From: JACQFK01 sp035644495
GTDB taxonomy: Bacteria; Planctomycetota; MHYJ01; JACPRB01
Length of the DNA: 22,948 nt
NCBI GenBank assembly: GCA_035644495.1
Contig: DASQOM010000326.1
Location: forward strand, 1-22,948
Direction of reading: 5' to 3'
Positions 1 to 7,567 of the stretch are shown here, piece after piece. A program made the translations under genes and the position numbers. Numbering within the stretch: the stretch's first letter is position 1; each line of letters starts with the position of its first letter. Below the pieces are notes generated by a model. The model saw only the letters and a program-made list of their open reading frames with translations. It made no database searches and was not told the DNA's origin.

Positions 1-68
1 TGCCCTGTTTGCAAGGCACGATTCGGTATCCTGGAGGCGTGTATGCGCGGATCGGATAGACTCTCGGT

Positions 69-101
69 AAGCCGTGTGCGGGAAACCCGCCAGCACGGTT
101 T
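69..101 (+). ncRNA. Group II intron domain V (catalytic hairpin)
   Basis: A 33-nt hairpin. The lower stem of nine pairs is AAGCCGTGT with GCACGGTTT, a two-base bulge CA sits on the 3' side, and the upper stem GCGGG/CCCGC is capped by an A-rich loop (or a GAAA loop with a shifted register). The AGC triad near the 5' base and the two-base 3' bulge at the right place are the diagnostic parts of the intron catalytic core. Family domain V is usually 34 nt, so this one looks intact. Confidence 0.75.
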
Positions 102-105
102 GAAA

Positions 106-136
106 GGGAGAGGCTGGCGGTAGCCAGTCTTTTACC
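106..136 (+). ncRNA. Group II intron domain VI with branch-point A134
   Basis: Bases 106-117 pair with 124-136 (loop CGGTAG at 118-123). The only unpaired base in the stem is A134, flanked by G107-C135/G106-C136 outside and G108-T133 inside. A single bulged A close to the 3' base of domain VI is the lariat branch point of group II introns. Four bases separate it from domain V, as expected. Confidence 0.7.
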
Positions 137-137
137 A

Positions 138-491
138 ATGACGAGGCTGCTGCTGGCCGGGGCGGGGGGCTTCCTGGGGTCCGTCGCCCGCTACGGGATT
201 TCCCTTCTGATGGCCCCGCTGACGGGGACCTTCCCCTGGGCGACCCTGGCCATCAACGTCGCAGGATGCTTCCTGATCGGCCTGGCGATGCCGTGGGTCG
301 AGGGGAGGCCCGAGTGGCTGGTTTTCGTCGTCCCGGGCGTCCTGGGCGGTTTTACGACGTTTTCCGCGTTCGGGCACGAAACCCACAGGCTGGCACAGGG
401 GAATAGCCCCCTCCTGGCAGCCGTTTATGTGGTGGCCAGCGTCGGTTTCGGGCTGGCGGCGGTCTGGGTCGGCCGCGGACTGGCAAAATAG
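138..491 (+). CDS. crcB: CrcB/Fluc-type fluoride exporter
   Basis: A 117-residue integral membrane protein of the CrcB (Fluc) family, dual-topology dimeric channels that let fluoride leave the cytoplasm. Family landmarks are all present: GGFLGSVARY (10-19), the TLAIN segment with the pore Asn at 40, and GGFTTFSAF (70-78). Four hydrophobic segments and the length (usual ~120-130) indicate a complete protein. The ATG at 138 gives a natural N-terminus (MTRLLLAG), but no Shine-Dalgarno sequence precedes it. The ATG lies where the upstream group II intron should end, so the true start in spliced RNA could be supplied by an upstream exon outside the window. No fluoride riboswitch was recognised upstream. 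Confidence 0.93.
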   Translation: MTRLLLAGAGGFLGSVARYGISLLMAPLTGTFPWATLAINVAGCFLIGLAMPWVEGRPEWLVFVVPGVLGGFTTFSAFGHETHRLAQGNSPLLAAVYVVASVGFGLAAVWVGRGLAK

Positions 492-497
492 GCGGAG

Positions 498-527
498 TTG
501 ACCCTCACTTCGGCTCTGTGGTAAAAT
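498..527 (+). promoter_or_regulatory. Sigma70-type promoter for the small coiled-coil gene
   Basis: TTGACC (498-503) and TAAAAT (522-527) are separated by 18 bases. A start of transcription about 7 bases after the -10 box falls at ~534, only about three bases before the ATG at 537, so the mRNA would be essentially leaderless. Confidence 0.6.
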
Positions 528-536
528 TCCCCCGTT

Positions 537-803
537 ATGGATGAGAAGCAGGCCAAGCTCGCTGCGATGGAGTCCGACAAGGAGCGGAAGATCCGCCATT
601 ATATGTCGCTCCAGGACCAGACGGATGCCATGAACGAGCAGATCTACCGGATCTGCTGCGACGTGGAAGCGCTGAACGTCCAGATCAATGCGCTGAAGGA
701 AGAGCTCAAGAAGGCGGCCCTCAAGGGCGCCAGGCCGGCCAACGGCGTCCACAACCCCGCGCCCAACGGAAACGGCGGGGCGCACCCCCCCGCCGGGCAA
801 TAA
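537..803 (+). CDS. Small coiled-coil protein of unknown function
   Basis: An 88-residue protein I do not recognise. Residues 1-65 are charged and helical with heptad-like hydrophobic spacing and two adjacent Cys (CC) near residue 40. The last ~20 residues are low complexity, rich in Pro, Gly, Asn and Ala. There is no signal peptide or membrane segment, so it is probably a cytoplasmic oligomer. A promoter-like pair lies directly upstream with the -10 box 9 bases from the ATG and no Shine-Dalgarno site; a clear terminator starts at the stop codon. Promoter, reading frame and terminator together argue for a real monocistronic gene. The gene is separated from crcB by 45 bases and is convergent with the LysM gene. 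Confidence 0.72.
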   Translation: MDEKQAKLAAMESDKERKIRHYMSLQDQTDAMNEQIYRICCDVEALNVQINALKEELKKAALKGARPANGVHNPAPNGNGGAHPPAGQ

Positions 804-833
804 AAAAGGGCCCCCTTGCGGGAGCCCTTTTTT
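802..833. terminator. Bidirectional intrinsic terminator
   Basis: Six A, GGGC, a short GC stem with one mismatch, loop TTGC, GCCC, six T. The A-tract on one side and T-tract on the other allow termination of the small gene on the plus strand and of the convergent LysM gene on the minus strand. It begins within the stop codon of the plus-strand gene. Confidence 0.88.
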
Positions 834-862
834 CAATCCTGGGATGAAAGTGCGGGTCGCTC

Positions 863-1852
863 TTATTCGGGGATGATCAGCTGCCAGCCGGCCTGCAGGT
901 TGGAGCCGTCCTCGCGGATCTTCTTCTCGACGTTCGCGTCGACGATCAGCTTGATCATGTCCAGGATCCCGATCTTGCGCTCCGCCGCGAACTTGGCGGC
1001 AATGTTCCAGAGGCGGTCGCCGGGAGCCACCTGGTGGACCTTCGCCCCGGCGGGAACGTCGGCCGGCGGCGGGTTCAGCGTCGTCGCCGCCGTCCCGGTG
1101 CCCGGGACGCTGCCGTTCGCCCCCTTCACGGGGAGCTCGGGCATCGTCAGGTTGAGGCCGACCTGCAGGGTGTTCGGATCCTCGATCGCGTCCCTGTTGG
1201 CCTCGTAGATCTTCTGGTAGTGGCGGGAGGTGTTGTAGACTTTCACCGAGATGCCCGAGAGGGTGTCGCCGGGCTGCACCGTATAGACCTTCTGGCCCGT
1301 GGCGGTCGTCTTCAGCGCAGTGTCCGTCTTCGGGGCGGCGTCGGGGGGCGGCGTCACGTCCCTCACGACCGGCGCCTCTTCCTTCTTCTCGACGGCCTGC
1401 TTCGGGGGCAGGATGATCTTCTTGCCGACGCGCAGCGAGGTCGGTTTCACGTCCGGGTTGGCCGCCGCGATCATCAACGCGTAGGACTTGCTGCCGTAGT
1501 GCTTCTGCGCGATGGTGTCGAAGGTGTCCTTGTCCTTGATCACGTACTCTTCGCCGGTCGGGGAGATTTTCTTCTCGTTCTTCTCCTCGCTGCCCTTGAT
1601 GGTGGCGGGAGGCTTGGGGGTGTCGGTGCCGAACTGCCGGGCGGCATCCTTGTAGAGCCGGCTCTCCTCCTCGGACAGGCGGGTGGAGGCGGGATCGGCG
1701 CCGGAGTTCGTGCCGACGATCACGGCGGGATCGCCGCCCGGGGCCCGCGGCCCGGCGTCGTCCTTCGGGGTGGTTTTCTGATCCAGCACGATGAGCGCGA
1801 CCAGCGCGGCCACGATGGCCGCCGCGATTCCGACCTTTACCTGGGTGTTCAT
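863..1852 (-). CDS. Membrane-anchored protein with three LysM domains
   Basis: A 329-residue protein. An N-terminal uncleaved signal/anchor (residues ~7-23, AAAIVAALVALIVL) is followed by a Pro/Ala/Gly-rich linker and three LysM repeats at about 101-149, 188-238 and 271-328. The second is the most canonical (YTVQPGDTLSGIS); the third is stretched and ends the protein (LQAGWQLIIPE). LysM modules bind the N-acetylglucosamine backbone of peptidoglycan, so the likely role is a periplasmic, wall-binding protein tethered to the inner membrane. No catalytic domain is attached. The ATG is preceded by a strong purine-rich Shine-Dalgarno stretch (minus strand, about 1854-1863). A sigma70 promoter lies ~110 bases upstream and the gene ends at the shared terminator, so it is probably monocistronic. 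Confidence 0.88.
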   Translation of the reverse strand: MNTQVKVGIAAAIVAALVALIVLDQKTTPKDDAGPRAPGGDPAVIVGTNSGADPASTRLSEEESRLYKDAARQFGTDTPKPPATIKGSEEKNEKKISPTGEEYVIKDKDTFDTIAQKHYGSKSYALMIAAANPDVKPTSLRVGKKIILPPKQAVEKKEEAPVVRDVTPPPDAAPKTDTALKTTATGQKVYTVQPGDTLSGISVKVYNTSRHYQKIYEANRDAIEDPNTLQVGLNLTMPELPVKGANGSVPGTGTAATTLNPPPADVPAGAKVHQVAPGDRLWNIAAKFAAERKIGILDMIKLIVDANVEKKIREDGSNLQAGWQLIIPE

Positions 1853-1971
1853 CCCTCTCTCCTCTCGCCTCTAAGATTTATGGACGGACGTGAAAATCGG
1901 TGTGGATGGAGTTGCGACGGGAACCGGCGGGACCAGCCCCTCTCTCATTCTTCCCCCTGAACTACAGGGAC

Positions 1972-1999
1972 AGTATATGCAGGTTCCGGAGCTTGTCAA
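1972..1999 (-). promoter_or_regulatory. Sigma70 promoter for the LysM gene
   Basis: On the minus strand TTGACA (1994-1999) and TATACT (1972-1977) are 16 bases apart, close to consensus. Predicted transcription start is ~1965, leaving a ~110-base leader before the LysM start codon. The AT-rich palindrome 2001-2013 lies directly upstream of the -35 box, where an UP element would sit. Confidence 0.7.
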
Positions 2000-2000
2000 G

Positions 2001-2013
2001 TTATAACTTATAA
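2001..2013. promoter_or_regulatory. AT palindrome TTATAACTTATAA upstream of the LysM promoter
   Basis: Two TTATAA palindromes around a central C in otherwise very GC-rich DNA, adjacent to the minus-strand -35 box. It could act as an UP element for the LysM promoter or as a regulator site in the divergent region. No direct evidence separates these. Confidence 0.4.
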
Positions 2014-2027
2014 AGTGTCCACGAAAA

Positions 2028-2056
2028 ACCACAAACAAGCCCGTCATGTTTGTGGT
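2028..2056. promoter_or_regulatory. Perfect 10-bp inverted repeat, candidate operator of the RND transporter gene
   Basis: ACCACAAACA (2028-2037) and its exact reverse complement TGTTTGTGGT (2047-2056) are separated by 9 bases. The right arm overlaps the expected -35 region of the plus-strand gene starting at 2088, which is the usual place for a repressor site. No regulator gene is adjacent. Confidence 0.5.
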
Positions 2057-2080
2057 AGCTCCGGGGGCGAAAGCTAGGAT
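2050..2080 (+). promoter_or_regulatory. Putative promoter of the RND transporter gene
   Basis: A TAGGAT -10 box (2075-2080) lies 7 bases before the ATG at 2088; a weak TTGTGG -35 (2050-2055) is 19 bases upstream. Transcription would begin practically at the start codon. The -35 match is poor, so the call rests mainly on the -10 box and on the same arrangement at other genes in the window. Confidence 0.4.
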
Positions 2081-2087
2081 AGGGCCC

Positions 2088-4490
2088 ATGTCCCTGTACC
2101 AGCGGCTGCTGCGCGCCGGCCAGATCCCCGTCCTCCTCGCCTTCCTCGCCGCCGCCGCCTGGGCCGGCCTCAGGCTCCCCGACTTCGCCGTCGAAGCCGG
2201 CACCGACGTCCTCCTCGACCAGGCCGATCCCGACCTCGCGTACTACAATCAGACCCGCGCCGACTGGGGCAGCGACGAATACGTCATCGTCTGCTGCCAC
2301 CGCAAGGAAGGATGGTTCACCCCCGGCTCGCTCGCCCTCCTCGCCGGCTTCGTCCGCGACATCCAGCGCCAGCCTTACTGCCGCAACGTCCTCACGATCG
2401 GCGGCGTCCCGCTGCTCCGCAACAAGCCCCCGGGACTCTTCCCGGTGCCCGTGTTCCTGATCGACAAGGAGGGCGGGCTCGATCCCAAAATCGACCTCGA
2501 CAAGGCCCGCGCCGAGCTCGTCGAGCACACCCAGGCGCGCGGCAACCTCCTCTCGGCCGACGCGAAGGACCTCTCCCTCCTCGTCTACCTCGAGGTTCCG
2601 GAGGACGCCAACGCGATCGAGGCCGAGCGCAACCGGCTGATGGGCTCTCCGCGCTCGCCGGAGATCGACCGCAAACTCCGGGAGATCGAGGTGCCGTTCC
2701 AGGCCAGCGTGGTGGAGCAGGGCGCCCGCCGCGGCCTCCTCGTCGCCGGCCTCCGAAAGCTCGCCGCCGCGTGGCGTCCGAAGCTCGACGAACCCGTCCG
2801 CCTTTCCGGCCTCCCGATCATCAACATCGTCCTGCGCGAACACATCAAGGCCGACATCGTCACGTTCGGGGTCGTCGCGCTCAGCGTCTTTACGCTCACG
2901 TTCCTCGCGATCTACCGGCGCCCGCGCTGGGTGGCGCTGCCCATCCTCTCGTGCATCCTTCCCGTCGCCCTCATGCTCGGCCTCATGATCGCCATGGGCC
3001 GCAAAACGACCGTGATCACGTCGAACATGCCGGTGCTGCTCTTCGTCCTGACGCTGCCGTACGCGGTCTACTACATCGAGCGCTATCTCGAGCGCCGCGC
3101 CGCGCACCCCGACGAGGACGCGGCCTTCACCGCGACGCGGGCCCCGATGGAGATCTGGAGCCCCTGCCTGTTCAGCGTGCTCGCGACGATGGTCGGCACC
3201 GCCGCGCACATCCCGAGCGGCATCATCCCCGTCCGGACGTTCGGCGTGATGATGACCATCGGCATGGGCCTGAGCCTGGCGGTCATCATGCTCTTCCTGC
3301 CCGCGACCGTCCTCCCCCTCAAGGCGGTGGGCGGCGCCGGCGCCAGCCCCGACCGCGAACCGCGCGGGCCCCTCAAGGCGCTGCTCGGCCTCGTCCTCGG
3401 CGCCCCGAAGGCCGTCATGATCTTCAGCCTCGCCGTGCTCGCGGTCTCCGTGTGGGGGACGACCAAGATCAAGGTCGAGACCAAGTTCATCGACTACTTC
3501 CGCGCGAAGAGCGAGATCTACCAGGGCCTCGATTACATCGACAACCGCATGGGCGGCACCACGCCCTTCGAGGTCCTACTGAAGTCGAGTGTCCCCGGCT
3601 TCTTCAAGACCCCCGATGGCCTCGCCGCCCTCGACACCGTCGGCCAGTTCATCGCGGGCATCCCCGAGACCGGCAACGTCCGCTCGCTGAAGACCCTCGT
3701 CGACGAAGCGCGCAAGGCGTTCACGAAGCCCGACGGAAAGGTGACCGTCAAGGACGCGCAGATCCTCGGCCTCGTCGCCGGCATGGCGAAAGATCAGGTC
3801 CGCGAGTTCTGCAACGCCGACTTCACCGTCTCGCGGGTCATGATCCGCATGCGGGAAACGGCGCCGTCGCTCAACCGCAACCGCATCCTCGGCCAGCTGC
3901 GCGACTATCTCGCGCTGAAGAAGGACAGCGACCTGAAGCTGGTGGAGGCTCGGCCGACGGGCGTCTTCCTGCTCTACGCCAACATGCTCAACACCCTCAT
4001 CCGCAGCACCAAGGAGACGTTCGTGCTCGCGGTGCTCGGCATCTGGCTGATGCTCGTGATCCTCTTCCGCTCGCCCATCATGGCGACGCTGGTGCTGCTG
4101 CCGCAGGTGCTGCCCGTGCTGCTCGTGCTCGGCGTGATGGGCTTCTTCGGCGTGGCGCTCGACATGGTCACGGTCATCATCGCCTCCGTCGCGATGGGCG
4201 TCGGCATCGACGCGGCCATTCAGTACGCGGTGCGCTTCAAGGCGGAGTTCGCAAAGGACGGGGACCTGCGGGCGGCGATCCGCCGCTCGCACGCGACGAT
4301 CGGCCGCGCGATCCTGATCGCGACGTCGATCGTCTTCACCGGCTTCTCGATGCTCTGCTTCTCCCAGTTCGTTCCGACGATCTACTTCGGACTGTTCACG
4401 GCGCTGGCGATCCTGATGGGCCTCTTCGCCTCGCTCACGACGCTCCCCGCATCCTTCATCCTGCTCAACTACCCGAGGAAGAAGCCGTAA
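2088..4490 (+). CDS. RND superfamily (MMPL-type) transporter
   Basis: An 800-residue inner-membrane protein with the two-fold RND plan: TM1 (residues ~12-27), a large periplasmic domain, a five-to-six TM block (~270-430), then TM7, a second periplasmic domain and a final TM block (~640-790). RND/MMPL proteins are proton-driven exporters of lipids, hopanoids or other hydrophobic compounds; the substrate cannot be read here. The proton-relay position of the second half keeps an acid (GVGIDAAIQY, Asp708), while the matching place in the first half reads LTLPYAVYY with no acid. The start at 2088 is preferred over the in-frame ATG at 2046 because the protein then begins with a standard TM1 and a -10 box lies between the two. 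No membrane-fusion protein or outer-membrane channel is adjacent, so it probably works alone. Confidence 0.85.
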   Translation: MSLYQRLLRAGQIPVLLAFLAAAAWAGLRLPDFAVEAGTDVLLDQADPDLAYYNQTRADWGSDEYVIVCCHRKEGWFTPGSLALLAGFVRDIQRQPYCRNVLTIGGVPLLRNKPPGLFPVPVFLIDKEGGLDPKIDLDKARAELVEHTQARGNLLSADAKDLSLLVYLEVPEDANAIEAERNRLMGSPRSPEIDRKLREIEVPFQASVVEQGARRGLLVAGLRKLAAAWRPKLDEPVRLSGLPIINIVLREHIKADIVTFGVVALSVFTLTFLAIYRRPRWVALPILSCILPVALMLGLMIAMGRKTTVITSNMPVLLFVLTLPYAVYYIERYLERRAAHPDEDAAFTATRAPMEIWSPCLFSVLATMVGTAAHIPSGIIPVRTFGVMMTIGMGLSLAVIMLFLPATVLPLKAVGGAGASPDREPRGPLKALLGLVLGAPKAVMIFSLAVLAVSVWGTTKIKVETKFIDYFRAKSEIYQGLDYIDNRMGGTTPFEVLLKSSVPGFFKTPDGLAALDTVGQFIAGIPETGNVRSLKTLVDEARKAFTKPDGKVTVKDAQILGLVAGMAKDQVREFCNADFTVSRVMIRMRETAPSLNRNRILGQLRDYLALKKDSDLKLVEARPTGVFLLYANMLNTLIRSTKETFVLAVLGIWLMLVILFRSPIMATLVLLPQVLPVLLVLGVMGFFGVALDMVTVIIASVAMGVGIDAAIQYAVRFKAEFAKDGDLRAAIRRSHATIGRAILIATSIVFTGFSMLCFSQFVPTIYFGLFTALAILMGLFASLTTLPASFILLNYPRKKP

Positions 4491-4767
4491 TTGGGGGGGA
4501 GGGGAGCACCGACCGAGGGACGTCGCCGCGACCTACGGTGCTGAAGAGTTTGATCGACTGCCAAGCCCGCGGAGCGAACGACTGCTCGAAAAGCAGCTCG
4601 GGAGTCGGACCCGCCGGCTTGCCGAGTTGAGATCGTCTAGGACGAGGACGACCAGGTCCGCCGTGAGCCTGGTCCGCCTGATCACCGACCGGGAAGCATC
4701 CCCACGACGCCGAATCCAGCTCCCCCCAGAGGGGCAGGGGCGCGACTTCTCAGATGCTTGATGCCTG
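4491..4767. other. Intergenic region between convergent genes
   Basis: 277 bases with no convincing reading frame. The only structure seen is a 7-bp inverted repeat, GACCAGG (4650-4656) with CCTGGTC (4668-4674), overlapping a direct repeat of GGTCCGCC. No T-tract follows, so I do not call a terminator although one is expected for the two converging transcripts. Confidence 0.5.
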
Positions 4768-7488
4768 TCAGGCCGTTTTGGGCCTCTGCCCCTTATACCA
4801 CCACAGCACCAGAGGAGAGGCGACGTAGACCGACGAGTACGTTCCCACGATCACGCCGATGATCAGCGGGAAGGAGAAGTCCGCGATGCCGCCGCCGGTC
4901 GTCGCCGTGAAGACGTAGAGCACGATCGCGGAGAGCCAGACCGTGAACGAGGTCAGGATCGTCCGCGACAGCGTCTCGTTCACGCTGTTGTTGATCAGCT
5001 GGGAGAAGGTCGACTTCTTGTCGGTGTGCAGGTTCTCGCGGATGCGGTCGAAGACGACGATCGTGTCGTTGATCGAGTAGCCGATGATCGTCAGGATGGC
5101 GGCCAGCGTGTTCAGGCTCATGTCGAAGTTCAGGCCCCAGTTCTTGGGGACGATCGCGCCCGCCACCGCCGTGAAGCCCAGGGCGAAGAGGGCGTCGTGG
5201 ATCAGCGCGACGACGGCCGCGACGCCGTAACGCCACGAGTCGAAGCGGATGGCGACGTAGACGATCATCATCGCCCACGAGACGACGAAGGCCCAGAAGG
5301 TGGAGTTGCGCAGCTCGGTTGCGACCGCGCTGCCGATCTTGCCGCTGGAGAGGAAGGGCGTCGAGGAGAGGTCGGTGTCCAGCGCGCTCTTGATCGCGTC
5401 GCGCATCTTGCTGACCTTCTCCTGGTCCTCGGCCACCTTCCTGGTCGGGGCGAACTTGTACTTCTTCAGGCCCTGAGGGGGGTTGGGCAGCTCGTCGAGG
5501 GCGAAGAGGGCGTTGCCCTGCGTGTCCAGTCCGCAGATGTCCTTCACCAGGCCGATGGCCCCGATCTTCTTCTTCAGATCGGCGGGGTTCGACTTCTCCT
5601 CCTTGACGTACATCACGAAGCCCTTGCCCTCAGGCTGGCCCTCCAGCTTGCGGATGTTCTTGTCGATATCCGCGTCGGCCTCCTCCTCGAAGGGCTCGTG
5701 GGAGAGGGAGTCCTTGAAGACGGCCTGGATGTCCTTCTTGATGTCGTCGATGGCCGTGTTCGAGGTGCGCATCTGGAAGGTGCGGGAGGAGCCGCCCGTG
5801 AGCATGGCGGCGCTCTTGGAGCCGGGCTCGGCGACGGTCTGGATCTCGGCGTCCGCGTACTTCTCCCGGCCCTCGGGCCCCTTGATGCTGTGGATGGAGT
5901 TGCGGACCTGGTCGATGCTCAGCGCCTTGTTCATCGCGAAGGCGACGTCGGCGCCGCCCTTGAAGTCGATGCCGTAGTTCTTCTCGCCCCGGGAGATGAA
6001 GATGCCCATGACGATGACCGTGCCGATGATCGAGCCCATGACGCAGGCCTTCGCGTACTTGATGAAGTCGATCTTCGGATTCGACAGCAGCTTCATCATC
6101 TTCCACTCGGTGACGCCGCCGCTGAGCAGCATCTTGAGGAAGACCTTGCCGCAGAAGAGGACCGTGAAGAGCGTGGTCATGATGCCGATCGCGAGCGTGA
6201 TCGCGAAGCCCTGCACGGGGCCCGTGCCGAAGTTCCAGAGGACGACGGCGGCGATCAGCGTGGTGACGTGCGTGTCGATGATCGTCATGAAGGCGCGGTC
6301 GTGGCCGGCCTCGAACGACTGCGAGGCGCTCTTGCCCTTGTTCTGCTCCTCGCGGATGCGCTCGTAGATGAGGATGTTGGCGTCGACGGCCATGCCGATC
6401 GTGAGGACGACGCCGGCGATGCCGGGCAGGGTGAGGGTCGCGTTGAAGAAGGCCATGACCGCGATCAGGTACACGAGGTTGAGGATCATGGCGATCACGG
6501 AGATGAAGCCCGAGGTGCGGTAGTAGATGATCATGAAGACCGACACCGCCAGGATCGTGATGCCGCTGGCCAGCAGGCCGCGGCGGATCGCGTCCTCGCC
6601 CAGGGTCGGTCCGACGAAGGTCTCGGACTCGGGCTTTCCGGGGCCGCCCTCGATGGAGCCGATGGGGGCGGGGAGGCTGCCGCTGCGCAGGATGATCGAG
6701 AGTTCCTTGGCGTCGTTCTGGTCCTTCGCGCCGGAGATCTGGCCGTGGCCGCGGAAGGAGGGCGACTGCACCGCGGGGGCGGACTTGACCTTGCCGTCGA
6801 GCATGATGACGATCAGGCCCGGGGGGCGCTGGTTGTAGAGCCGCTCGGCCGCGTCGTCGAACATCTTCGCGCCTTCGGCGTTGAGGGTGAAGGACGTGAC
6901 CCAGCGGGAGCCGCCGGGGACCATCTCCTGGCGGGCCTCGGCGTCCTCGATGTGGCGGCCCTCGATGACGGGCGCCTTCATCACCAGGATCTGCGCGCCG
7001 TAGGCCTCGTAGTCGCCGCCGCGGCCGCGCTCGGTGTTGTCCACGACTGAATAGTCCTGGGGGACGACCTTGTCCTTGTTGTAGCGCTCCTGCATGTCCC
7101 TGGGGGCGGCGGCATGGAGCTCCAGCTTGCCCGACGTCTCGATGAGGCGTTTGTAGTCGCGGAGGCCGTCGGCATCGACGCCGGCGAGCTGGATGATGAT
7201 CTCGTCGTCGCCGCGGGAGTTGATCTTGGGCTCCTTGAGCTGCTTGGCCTCGACGCGGCGGCGGATGACGTCGGTGGCGATCTTGGTGGCGGTCTCGCGG
7301 TTTCCGCTGAAGCCGGGTTCGAAGAGGACCTTGTAGCGCAGCTCGGCGCCGCCGGCGAGGTCGATGCCGAGGTTGATCTTGGCATCGGCGACGAAGGAGG
7401 GCTTGCGGGGGATCGGCGCCACGACGTAGGCGGCGATGACGGTGAGCACGACGATGGCGATGAAGCGGGTGCGCGTGTCCTGGCCCAT
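4768..7488 (-). CDS. secDF: Fused SecD-SecF protein-export membrane protein
   Basis: A 906-residue fusion of SecD and SecF, the proton-driven partners of SecYEG that pull translocating proteins into the periplasm. SecD half: TM1 at ~8-24, GIDLAGG (41-47), the P1 region with LPAPIG (272-277), and the TM4 motif with Asp369 and Arg377 (VDANILIYERIREE). SecF half: GIDFKGG (506-512) and GYSIND with Asp808 followed by FDRIREN. Both halves keep the conserved acidic/basic relay residues, so the fusion should be active. The SecF periplasmic segment (~513-728, about 215 residues) is clearly longer than in stand-alone SecF. A modest Shine-Dalgarno AGGA precedes the start. The gene lies 79 bases after yajC, the usual yajC-secD-secF order. 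Confidence 0.95.
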   Translation of the reverse strand: MGQDTRTRFIAIVVLTVIAAYVVAPIPRKPSFVADAKINLGIDLAGGAELRYKVLFEPGFSGNRETATKIATDVIRRRVEAKQLKEPKINSRGDDEIIIQLAGVDADGLRDYKRLIETSGKLELHAAAPRDMQERYNKDKVVPQDYSVVDNTERGRGGDYEAYGAQILVMKAPVIEGRHIEDAEARQEMVPGGSRWVTSFTLNAEGAKMFDDAAERLYNQRPPGLIVIMLDGKVKSAPAVQSPSFRGHGQISGAKDQNDAKELSIILRSGSLPAPIGSIEGGPGKPESETFVGPTLGEDAIRRGLLASGITILAVSVFMIIYYRTSGFISVIAMILNLVYLIAVMAFFNATLTLPGIAGVVLTIGMAVDANILIYERIREEQNKGKSASQSFEAGHDRAFMTIIDTHVTTLIAAVVLWNFGTGPVQGFAITLAIGIMTTLFTVLFCGKVFLKMLLSGGVTEWKMMKLLSNPKIDFIKYAKACVMGSIIGTVIVMGIFISRGEKNYGIDFKGGADVAFAMNKALSIDQVRNSIHSIKGPEGREKYADAEIQTVAEPGSKSAAMLTGGSSRTFQMRTSNTAIDDIKKDIQAVFKDSLSHEPFEEEADADIDKNIRKLEGQPEGKGFVMYVKEEKSNPADLKKKIGAIGLVKDICGLDTQGNALFALDELPNPPQGLKKYKFAPTRKVAEDQEKVSKMRDAIKSALDTDLSSTPFLSSGKIGSAVATELRNSTFWAFVVSWAMMIVYVAIRFDSWRYGVAAVVALIHDALFALGFTAVAGAIVPKNWGLNFDMSLNTLAAILTIIGYSINDTIVVFDRIRENLHTDKKSTFSQLINNSVNETLSRTILTSFTVWLSAIVLYVFTATTGGGIADFSFPLIIGVIVGTYSSVYVASPLVLWWYKGQRPKTA

Positions 7489-7567
7489 ATCGCGTCCTGA
7501 AAACGAAGCCTAGGTTCCGTCCAAATCCGCCCGAGTCGGGGGGGAGGGGGAGTCTGCGTTCCGGGGG

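Larger units (their letters stand above)
1..142 (+). mobile_element. Group II intron, 3' end only (left part outside the window)
   Basis: The first ~140 bases hold a domain V-like hairpin (69-101) followed at once by a domain VI-like hairpin with a bulged adenosine (106-136), the order and spacing found at the 3' end of group II self-splicing introns. The intron-encoded reverse transcriptase and the 5' part would lie left of the window. The 3' splice site is expected about 7-8 bases after the branch A134, so near 139-142. The end given here is approximate and falls at or just inside the crcB start. The hairpins are read directly from the sequence; the intron identity is inferred from their structure. 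Confidence 0.72.

Noticed and set aside
1..137. Fluoride riboswitch upstream of crcB
   Set aside because: Location is right, but the conserved crcB-motif segments and pseudoknot could not be found; the hairpins fit group II intron domains V and VI instead.
4650..4674. Inverted repeat GACCAGG/CCTGGTC as terminator for the converging RND and secDF transcripts
   Set aside because: The stem is only 7 bp with an 11-base loop and there is no T-tract on either strand.
5026..7050. A 674-codon open frame opposite secDF, and similar long frames opposite urtC, ureC, ureG and others
   Set aside because: These are antisense shadows produced by high GC content; their proteins are low-complexity, rich in Asp/Arg/Ala/Gly, while the other strand codes for well-conserved families.
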